A stretch of DNA of 64,000 nt from Algoriphagus winogradskyi (GTDB taxonomy: Bacteria; Bacteroidota; Bacteroidia; Cytophagales; Cyclobacteriaceae). Under the pieces are notes generated by a model that made no database searches, was not told where the DNA came from, and saw nothing but the letters and a program-made list of their open reading frames with translations. The number at the start of each line of letters is the position of its first letter. The first letter of the stretch is position 1. The DNA is taken from assembly GCF_900182815.1 (NCBI RefSeq), contig NZ_FXUA01000007.1, positions 62,001-126,000 of the forward strand, read 5' to 3'. Position numbers and translations under genes: made by a program. Positions 55,729 through 64,000 of the stretch are shown piece after piece.

Positions 55729-57048
55729 ATGAAAAAGTTTATTTCGACAGTTAAGAACATTTTCTCTATCGAAGACCTTAGAGTTAGAATCATGAATACG
55801 ATCGGATTTTTGATCATATTCAGATTAGGGTCGTTCATAGTTCTTCCTGGTGTTGATCCTTCTCGTTTAGGAGAAGCTCCAGAAGGGATCTTTGGATTGA
55901 TCGATACCTTCCTTGGTGGAGCGTTCAGTAACGCATCTATCTTCGGTCTAGGCATCATGCCATATATATCTGCATCTATTGTGTTGCAGTTATTGACTGT
56001 CGGAGTACCATATTTTCAAAAAATGCAAAAAGAGGGTGAATCTGGTAGAAAAAGAATCAACCAGATCACTCGAGTTTTGACTATCCTAATCACTATAGCG
56101 CAAGGTATCGGATATGTTTCCGCTACTATAATGCCTACAGGAGCTGTGATGGTTAGCTCTACTTTATTTATGTTTAGTTCTTTGGTTTTACTATCTGCTG
56201 GTACTATGTTCTGCATGTGGCTTGGAGAGAAAATCACTGAAAAAGGTATAGGTAACGGTATCTCAATGCTTATTATGATTGGTATCATATCTAGATTCCC
56301 TGGTGCGATTATCGCCGAAGGTCTGGAGAAAGGTACTTCAGGTATGTTGCTTCTTCTTATTGAAGCCGCTGTATTGTTCTTCGTGGTAGTTGGGGTGATT
56401 GCCTTGACTGAAGCGACTAGAAGAATCCCTGTACAATATGCAAAACAAGTAGTAGGTGGTAAAGTGTATGGTGGACAACGACAGTATATACCTATCAAGG
56501 TAAATGCGTCTGGTGTTATGCCAATCATCTTTGCACAGTCGTTGATGTTTGTTCCAGCTTTGATCGCTCAGATCTGGGCTTCTGAAAATGACATCGCCAA
56601 CTACATTGGAGCTACGTTCAGTGATTTCACTTCTTGGCAATACAATCTGCTTTTCGCAGCAATGATCATTCTTTTCACTTTCTTCTACACTGCTATTACA
56701 GTTAACCCTGAGCAGATCGCTGAAGATATGAAGAGAAATGGAGGTTTTGTTCCAGGTATTAAGCCAGGAGCTCCTACATCGGAATTTATTGATGGAATTA
56801 TTTCCAAAATTACACTTCCGGGATCTATTCTCTTAGCTGCAGTAGCTATTCTTCCTGCTCTCGCAATTATTTCCGGAGTGGGTGGAGAGTTTGCTCAGTT
56901 CTATGGTGGTACCTCTCTATTAATTATGGTAGGTGTGATCATGGATACGTTGAGACAGATTGAAAGTTACTTGTTGATGAGACACTACGAAGGCATGATG
57001 AAAAGCGGTAATGTGAAGAATAATCCTTCTAATTACCAAGTTGCCTAA
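55729..57048 (+). CDS. secY: Preprotein translocase subunit SecY
   Basis: The 439-residue channel protein has ten predicted membrane segments, starting after IEDLRVRIMNTIGFLIIFRL. The plug region has GGAFSNASIFGLGIMPYISA, and the cytoplasmic loop near residue 230 has TRRIPVQYAKQVVGGKVYGG. It forms the SecYEG pore with SecE from this window. The map start lies 1 bp after its stop. Confidence 0.98.
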   Translation: MKKFISTVKNIFSIEDLRVRIMNTIGFLIIFRLGSFIVLPGVDPSRLGEAPEGIFGLIDTFLGGAFSNASIFGLGIMPYISASIVLQLLTVGVPYFQKMQKEGESGRKRINQITRVLTILITIAQGIGYVSATIMPTGAVMVSSTLFMFSSLVLLSAGTMFCMWLGEKITEKGIGNGISMLIMIGIISRFPGAIIAEGLEKGTSGMLLLLIEAAVLFFVVVGVIALTEATRRIPVQYAKQVVGGKVYGGQRQYIPIKVNASGVMPIIFAQSLMFVPALIAQIWASENDIANYIGATFSDFTSWQYNLLFAAMIILFTFFYTAITVNPEQIAEDMKRNGGFVPGIKPGAPTSEFIDGIISKITLPGSILLAAVAILPALAIISGVGGEFAQFYGGTSLLIMVGVIMDTLRQIESYLLMRHYEGMMKSGNVKNNPSNYQVA

Positions 57049-57049
57049 G

Positions 57050-57823
57050 ATGATCAATTACAAGACTTCGGAAGAAGTTAAGTTAATAAAAGAAAGTGCC
57101 GACATATTAGCAAAAGCCCATGGGGAAGTAGCGAAGTATGTCAAGGAAGGGGTAAAGACCTCTTATCTAGACAAAATTGCTGAGGAGTTTATCAGGGATC
57201 ATGATGGAGTACCTTCATTCAAGGGCTACAACGGTTTTCCTGCTTCACTATGTATTTCTGTGAATGAAGTAGTAGTACATGGTTTTCCCAGTGAATATGA
57301 ATTGAAAGATGGCGATATAATCTCAGTAGATTGTGGAGTCTTTCACCAAGGTTTTCATAGCGATTCCGCTTATACATACCCTATTGGTGAGGTCTCTCCT
57401 GCTGTAAAAGCATTATTAAAAGCCACTAAAGATTCACTTTACATTGGAATTGAGCAAGCTGTCTTTGGGAAAAGAATTGGCGATGTGGGCAATGCAATTC
57501 AGAAGTTTGTAGAAGCCAAGGGCTACACCGTAGTCAGAGAGCTTGTTGGACATGGATTAGGCAGAAGTCTACATGAAGCACCTGAAGTTCCTAATTATGG
57601 AAAAAAAGGGAGCGGTCCTTTACTTAAAGATGGAATGGTGATCGCAATTGAGCCCATGATAAATCTTGGAACACGAAATATTGTACAAGAGCGAGATGGT
57701 TGGACTATTCGCACAGCGGATAGAAAACCTTCAGCACATTATGAGCACACAGTAGCGATATTTGAAGATAGAACAGAGGTGTTAACCTCTCATAAATACA
57801 TAGAAGAGAATTTTAAATTCTAA
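57050..57823 (+). CDS. map: Methionine aminopeptidase type I
   Basis: The start is ATG 57050 ([16 protein letters not shown]), one base after the secY stop. An in-frame TTG at 57041 lies inside secY and is rejected. The 257-residue enzyme has the full metal site: Asp94, Asp105, His168, Glu201 and Glu232, in [40 protein letters not shown] and HYEHTVAI. It removes N-terminal methionine from new proteins. The secY-map-infA order is standard for this cluster. Confidence 0.97.
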   Translation: MINYKTSEEVKLIKESADILAKAHGEVAKYVKEGVKTSYLDKIAEEFIRDHDGVPSFKGYNGFPASLCISVNEVVVHGFPSEYELKDGDIISVDCGVFHQGFHSDSAYTYPIGEVSPAVKALLKATKDSLYIGIEQAVFGKRIGDVGNAIQKFVEAKGYTVVRELVGHGLGRSLHEAPEVPNYGKKGSGPLLKDGMVIAIEPMINLGTRNIVQERDGWTIRTADRKPSAHYEHTVAIFEDRTEVLTSHKYIEENFKF

Positions 57824-57824
57824 T

Positions 57825-58043
57825 ATGGCCAAGCAAACATCAATAGAGCAAGACGGTACGATTAAAGAGGCATTGTCTAATGCGATGTTCAAAGTGGAAC
57901 TAGAGAATGGGCATCAACTGATTGCTCACATATCTGGTAAGATGAGGATGAATTATATCAAGATTCTTCCTGGTGATCGAGTAAAGTTGGAACTGTCTCC
58001 CTATGATTTGAGTAAAGGCAGAATTGTATATCGATATAAATAA
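57825..58043 (+). CDS. infA: Translation initiation factor IF-1
   Basis: The 72-residue OB-fold (S1-type) protein has [40 protein letters not shown] and [20 protein letters not shown]. It occupies the A site of the 30S subunit in initiation. It lies 1 bp after map and 7 bp before rpmJ. Confidence 0.98.
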   Translation: MAKQTSIEQDGTIKEALSNAMFKVELENGHQLIAHISGKMRMNYIKILPGDRVKLELSPYDLSKGRIVYRYK

Positions 58044-58050
58044 GACTGAG

Positions 58051-58167
58051 ATGAAAGTAAAAACATCCATCAAAAAAAGAAGTGCTGACTGCAAGCTAAT
58101 CCGTAGAAAAGGGGTTTTGTATGTCATCAATAAGAAGAATCCTAAGTTTAAACAAAGACAAGGTTAA
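58051..58167 (+). CDS. rpmJ: Ribosomal protein L36, zinc-free type
   Basis: ATG 58051 starts a 38-residue L36 ([20 protein letters not shown], then [18 protein letters not shown]). It has only Cys14, so the zinc-binding set of Cys/His of the C+ form is missing. It sits in the standard position between infA (7 bp) and rpsM (3 bp). Confidence 0.97.
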   Translation: MKVKTSIKKRSADCKLIRRKGVLYVINKKNPKFKQRQG

Positions 58168-58170
58168 ATT

Positions 58171-58548
58171 ATGGCTAGAATTGCAGGTGTAGACATACCA
58201 GACAATAAGCGTGGTGTAATCGGACTTACCTATATCTTCGGAATAGGTAGATCTGCAGCCAAAGCTATCCTGACCAAGGCCGGTATCTCTTTCGATAAAA
58301 AAGCAGGTGAGTGGGATGACGATGAGTCAACAGCTATCCGTAACATTATCGCTGAAGAGTTCAGAACCGAAGGTGTATTAAAGTCAGAGATCCAATTGAA
58401 CATCAAGCGACTACAAGATATTGGTTGCTATAGAGGTTTGAGACACAGAAAAGGACTTCCAGTTCGTGGTCAACATACCAAGAACAACGCCAGAACAAGG
58501 AAGGGTAAGAGAAAGACAGTTGCTAACAAGAAAAAAGCGACTAAATAA
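58171..58548 (+). CDS. rpsM: Ribosomal protein S13
   Basis: The 125-residue S13 has [34 protein letters not shown], the signature [20 protein letters not shown] and a Lys/Arg-rich tail [16 protein letters not shown]. It contacts P-site tRNA and bridges to the 50S. First gene of the alpha-type part, 14 bp before rpsK. Confidence 0.98.
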   Translation: MARIAGVDIPDNKRGVIGLTYIFGIGRSAAKAILTKAGISFDKKAGEWDDDESTAIRNIIAEEFRTEGVLKSEIQLNIKRLQDIGCYRGLRHRKGLPVRGQHTKNNARTRKGKRKTVANKKKATK

Positions 58549-58562
58549 AACCTGATTAGATT

Positions 58563-58961
58563 ATGGCTCAGAAAAGAAACGATAAAGCAAAAGGTAAAAA
58601 AAGAGTAGTAAAGGTTGAGGCTGTAGGCCAAGCTCACATTAGAGCATCCTTCAACAACATCATTATCTCTCTTACCAACAATGCAGGTCAAGTAATATCT
58701 TGGGCTTCTGCCGGTAAAATGGGTTTCAGAGGTTCAAAGAAAAACACTCCTTACGCAGCACAGATGGCCGCGCAAAACTGTGGACAAGTAGCATATGACT
58801 TAGGTTTGAGAAAAATCGAAGTATTTGTAAAAGGTCCGGGATCTGGTCGTGAATCAGCGATTAGAACATTGCAAAATGTAGGATTGGATGTGACTACGAT
58901 CATCGATGTGACTCCAATGCCGCACAACGGTTGTCGTCCACCTAAGCGTAGAAGAGTTTAA
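58563..58961 (+). CDS. rpsK: Ribosomal protein S11
   Basis: The 132-residue S11 has [40 protein letters not shown] and [20 protein letters not shown]. It forms the platform of the 30S subunit near the mRNA exit site. It lies 18 bp before rpsD. Confidence 0.98.
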   Translation: MAQKRNDKAKGKKRVVKVEAVGQAHIRASFNNIIISLTNNAGQVISWASAGKMGFRGSKKNTPYAAQMAAQNCGQVAYDLGLRKIEVFVKGPGSGRESAIRTLQNVGLDVTTIIDVTPMPHNGCRPPKRRRV

Positions 58962-58979
58962 TCATAAAATTGTAATACA

Positions 58980-59585
58980 ATGGCTAGATATACAGGTCCT
59001 AAAGCAAAGATTGCCAGAAAATTCGGCGAAGCTATAGAAGGACATAGCAAAGCACTTGCAAAGAAAAACTACCCTCCTGGCATGCACGGAAGAGGTAGAA
59101 GAAAAAAGCAGTCTGAATACGCAATCCAGCTTGCTGAGAAGCAAAAAGCAAAATACATCTACGGAGTATTGGAGAGACAATTCGCTAAGATGTTTGATAT
59201 TGCTTCCAGAAAATCTGGAATCACCGGAGAGAACCTTCTTCAGCTTCTAGAAGCTAGATTGGACAACACGGTATACAGAATGGGAATCTCCCCTACCAGA
59301 AGAGGTGCTAGACAACTAGTTTCTCACAAGCATGTGCTTGTAAACGGTGAGGTAGTTAACATTCCTTCGTTTACACTTAAGCCAGGTGATGTAGTTTCTG
59401 TAAGAGAAAGATCTAAGTCTCTAGAAGCAATCACTAATAGCTTAGCAGGTAGAGGTGCTAATAAATATTCCTGGTTAGAGTGGGATGGCACATCATTGAC
59501 CGGCAAATTCGTCAGTGTTCCAGGCAGAGATGATATTCCAGAGAATATCAAGGAGCAACTCATTGTCGAACTTTACTCTAAGTAA
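58980..59585 (+). CDS. rpsD: Ribosomal protein S4, zinc-free type
   Basis: The 201-residue S4 has [38 protein letters not shown], the S4 RNA-binding domain [20 protein letters not shown] and [20 protein letters not shown]. It contains no cysteine, so it lacks the zinc site of many S4 proteins. S4 nucleates 30S assembly and in E. coli represses the alpha operon. It lies 39 bp before rpoA. Confidence 0.98.
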   Translation: MARYTGPKAKIARKFGEAIEGHSKALAKKNYPPGMHGRGRRKKQSEYAIQLAEKQKAKYIYGVLERQFAKMFDIASRKSGITGENLLQLLEARLDNTVYRMGISPTRRGARQLVSHKHVLVNGEVVNIPSFTLKPGDVVSVRERSKSLEAITNSLAGRGANKYSWLEWDGTSLTGKFVSVPGRDDIPENIKEQLIVELYSK

Positions 59586-59624
59586 TATTTTAATATTTTC
59601 AGCTTTTAAAAAAGAACGAGATAT

Positions 59625-60614
59625 ATGTCCATACTAGCATTTCAAATGCCCGAGAAAGTGGTGATGGAAAAAGCCGATGATTTTCATGGCTTATTCACTT
59701 TCAAACCACTCGAAAAAGGCTATGGAGTTACAATTGGTAACGCCCTGAGAAGAATTTTGCTTTCTTCCTTGGAAGGTTATGCCATCACTGCGATTAAGAT
59801 CCCTGGTGTAGTGCATGAGTTTTCGACCATCGAAGGTGTAGTTGAAGACGTTACAGATATTATTTTGAACCTTAAGCAAGTGAGATTCAAGAAAGTGCAC
59901 GAAGCATTTGACGGAAAAATCACTGTAGAGATTAAAAATCAGTCTGTCTTCACTGCAGGTGACATTGCTAAGTTTACTTCTTCTTTCGAAATCCTAAATC
60001 CAGAGTTGGTGATTTGTCACATCGACGAGACCAAAAACTTTGAGATCGAATTGACGATGGAAAAAGGAAGAGGCTATCTACCAGCTGAAGAATCCAAACC
60101 AAAAGAGCAAATCTTCGGTACTATCGCTATCGATGCTGTTTTCACACCTATTAAGAATGTGAAATATAGTGTTGAGAATACACGAGTAGAACAGAAGACT
60201 GACTTCGAAAAATTGATCATGGAAGTTTCTACTGATGGCTCTATCCACCCGGAAAAAGCACTTCAGGAATCTGCAAAAATCCTTATCCAACATTTCATGT
60301 TGTTCTCAGACCAGACTATGGTTCTTGATTCAACAGGTATCGCGGAGCCGGAGCCAATTGACGAAGAATTCTTGCACATGAGAAAGCTTCTTAAGACTTC
60401 TTTGGGTGACCTTGACCTTTCTGTTCGAGCATTCAACTGTCTTAAAGCTGCTGACGTGAAGACTTTGGGTGATCTTGCCAAACTAGAAATTTCTGATATG
60501 ATGAAATTTAGAAACTTTGGTAAGAAATCCTTAGCGGAACTAGAGCAACTTATCCAAGAAAAGAGCCTAACCTTCGGAATGGATATTTCTAAGTATAAAC
60601 TTGATGAAGAATAA
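59625..60614 (+). CDS. rpoA: RNA polymerase alpha subunit
   Basis: The 329-residue subunit has the N-terminal assembly domain (about 15-230: [36 protein letters not shown]) and the C-terminal DNA- and activator-binding domain (about 255-325: [39 protein letters not shown]). It dimerises to build the enzyme with rpoB and rpoC in this window. It lies 6 bp before rplQ. Confidence 0.99.
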   Translation: MSILAFQMPEKVVMEKADDFHGLFTFKPLEKGYGVTIGNALRRILLSSLEGYAITAIKIPGVVHEFSTIEGVVEDVTDIILNLKQVRFKKVHEAFDGKITVEIKNQSVFTAGDIAKFTSSFEILNPELVICHIDETKNFEIELTMEKGRGYLPAEESKPKEQIFGTIAIDAVFTPIKNVKYSVENTRVEQKTDFEKLIMEVSTDGSIHPEKALQESAKILIQHFMLFSDQTMVLDSTGIAEPEPIDEEFLHMRKLLKTSLGDLDLSVRAFNCLKAADVKTLGDLAKLEISDMMKFRNFGKKSLAELEQLIQEKSLTFGMDISKYKLDEE

Positions 60615-60620
60615 ATAATA

Positions 60621-61178
60621 ATGAGACACGGTAAGAAATTTAACCACCTTGGAAGGAAGGCCGCTCATAGAAAAGCAATGCTTTCTAATATGGCAACTTC
60701 GCTGATTCTTCACAAGCGTATCTCAACCACGCTTGCCAAGGCAAAAGAATTGAAGAAGTACTTGGAGCCACTGGTAACAAGAGCTAAAGAAGATACTACA
60801 CACAATAGACGTATGGCTTTCGCTTATTTAAAAAATAAGGAAGCTATCATCGAATTATTTGGTGAAGTAATCTCTAAAGTAGCTACTCGTCCAGGTGGAT
60901 ACACCAGAATTATTAAAACTGGTTTCAGATTGGGTGATAATGCAGAAATGTGTATCATCGAATTAGTGGATTTCAACGAATTAATGTTGAAAGATGCTCA
61001 GCCTGCTAAGAAAACTACTAGAAGATCTCGTAGAGGTTCTGGGAAGTCTACTGCCGCTGAGGAAACAAAAGCATCTGCTGCACCAGCTGTAGAAGAAACT
61101 CCTGCAAAGGATGTTGAGGAGCCTAAGGCACCTGAAGCTTCTGCTGACTCTGCTGAAGAAGAAACTGATAACAAATAA
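60621..61178 (+). CDS. rplQ: Ribosomal protein L17 with acidic C-terminal extension
   Basis: The first 120 or so residues are a complete L17: [40 protein letters not shown] and [20 protein letters not shown]. After about residue 130 follows a roughly 55-residue low-complexity tail rich in Ala, Glu, Lys and Pro, absent from E. coli L17 (127 residues) but common in Bacteroidota. It is probably disordered. Last gene of the long ribosomal cluster, followed by a strong terminator. Confidence 0.97.
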   Translation: MRHGKKFNHLGRKAAHRKAMLSNMATSLILHKRISTTLAKAKELKKYLEPLVTRAKEDTTHNRRMAFAYLKNKEAIIELFGEVISKVATRPGGYTRIIKTGFRLGDNAEMCIIELVDFNELMLKDAQPAKKTTRRSRRGSGKSTAAEETKASAAPAVEETPAKDVEEPKAPEASADSAEEETDNK

Positions 61179-61203
61179 GTTGATCAGTGGATTCACGATA
61201 TTG

Positions 61204-61236
61204 AAAGGATTGAACATTTGTTCAATCCTTTTTTTA
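61204..61236 (+). terminator. Intrinsic terminator after rplQ
   Basis: AAAGGATTGAAC (61204-61215) and GTTCAATCCTTT (61220-61231) form a 12-bp stem with an ATTT loop, followed by more T. It ends the 14-kb ribosomal cluster. Confidence 0.92.
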
Positions 61237-61247
61237 TACCCTTTTCA

Positions 61248-61280
61248 TTTCTCTTCCTTCCCAATAAATATTTAACTTTG
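61248..61280 (+). promoter_or_regulatory. Probable promoter for carA-eno
   Basis: A TAACTTTG -7 box (61273-61280) is preceded by TTTC (61248-61251) with 21 bp spacing, an imperfect -33 box. It lies 17 bp before the carA ATG. Confidence 0.5.
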
Positions 61281-61297
61281 GGCAATTATTTAGCAAA

Positions 61298-63698
<2,401 letters not shown>

Positions 63699-63726
63699 GA
63701 GGATCATAACATACAAGTGATTTTTG

Positions 63727-63759
63727 AGATAGCTCACTTCGGTGGGCTATCTTTTTTTT
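63727..63759 (+). terminator. Intrinsic terminator after eno
   Basis: AGATAGCTCAC (63727-63737) pairs with GTGGGCTATCT (63742-63752), with one T-G pair and a TTCG tetraloop, followed by a long T-run to 63759. Confidence 0.93.
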
Positions 63760-63801
63760 GCATCATTTTTGTACCTTGAATTCTAATACCACTCCTTTCC
63801 T

Positions 63802-64000
63802 ATGAGCAAATATCTTAAGTACACCAAAAGCTTTTATTTTCTAGGCCTTGTTTTTTTTGCTGCATGGATGATTTTTATTGACTCAAACAATGTAGTGAAT
63901 CAAGTGAAATTGAGCAGTAAGCTAGGTCAACTCGAAGACCAAAAGGAGTTTTATCTTGAGAGAAGAGAGAAAATTAAAGCAGAACGAGAGGAATTGATGA
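63802..64000 (+). CDS. FtsB/DivIC-like septum formation initiator, 5' part
   Basis: ATG 63802 opens a frame that runs off the end of the window after 66 codons. It begins MSKYLKYTKSFYFLGLVFFA, with a short cytoplasmic segment and one membrane span at about 11-27. A Lys/Glu-rich coiled coil follows (LSSKLGQLEDQKEFYLERRE). This is the layout of FtsB/DivIC division proteins, which act with FtsL and FtsQ at the septum. In Bacteroidota such a gene often follows eno (recollection). It has its own start after the eno terminator. Confidence 0.8.
   Translation, partial: MSKYLKYTKSFYFLGLVFFAAWMIFIDSNNVVNQVKLSSKLGQLEDQKEFYLERREKIKAEREELM

Noticed and set aside
56016..56528. 170-codon antisense frame in secY
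   Set aside because: It is opposite the conserved membrane segments of secY and its own hydrophobic segments are a reflection of them.

Overview
The window is a chromosomal segment of a Bacteroidota bacterium, most likely order Cytophagales and possibly an Algoriphagus-like Cyclobacteriaceae. The genus-level guess is inference. Support comes from a SusC/SusD pair, many lipoproteins with Bacteroidota-style lipoboxes, almost no Shine-Dalgarno sequences, repeated promoters of the TTTG-N19/20-TAnnTTTG type, Bacteroidota-type ribosomal proteins (zinc-free S4, S14 and L36, and an L17 with a long acidic tail), and a DUF3467 gene next to rpoC. No rRNA, IS element, CRISPR array or prophage was seen.

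Accessory half (1-29.2 kb). Positions 1-2512 hold the end of a beta-propeller lipoprotein gene, a small cysteine-rich secreted-peptide gene split by an in-frame TGA, a second six-bladed beta-propeller lipoprotein and a thioredoxin-fold-like lipoprotein. Positions 2.6-7.8 kb hold a GH15 glycosidase, an AmiD-like lipoprotein amidase and a fused trehalose-6-phosphate synthase/phosphatase. Positions 8.0-21.3 kb are a minus-strand cluster: SusC, SusD, a small lipoprotein, two tandem giant VCBS/FG-GAP lipoproteins with UnbV-like regions, and a vanadium-haloperoxidase/PAP2-fold lipoprotein. It looks like an outer-membrane uptake and processing locus without an obvious glycosidase. Positions 21.8-29.2 kb hold a DUF5686 outer-membrane protein, frr and pyrH, a biotin carboxyl carrier protein and an M1 aminopeptidase.

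Core half (29.3-64 kb). tRNA-Tyr, tRNA-Gly, tRNA-Thr, tuf, tRNA-Trp, secE, nusG, rplKAJL and rpoBC follow the order known from E. coli. Next come a DUF3467 gene, rpsL-rpsG-fusA-rpsJ, the complete S10/spc/alpha block from rplC to rplQ (including rpmD and rpmJ), then carA-eno and the start of an FtsB/DivIC-like gene. Terminators and consensus promoters divide this into units: tRNA-tuf; tRNA-Trp to rpoC, with a terminator-like hairpin before rpoB; rpsL to rpsJ; rplC to rplQ; and carA-eno.

The points most worth following are the split cysteine-rich peptide among propeller lipoproteins, a hairpin-rich segment with alternative foldings between tRNA-Tyr and tRNA-Gly, the SusCD/VCBS/haloperoxidase cluster, the TTG start of rpoB with the hairpin before it, and the separate promoter and leader hairpin that uncouple rplC from rpsJ.
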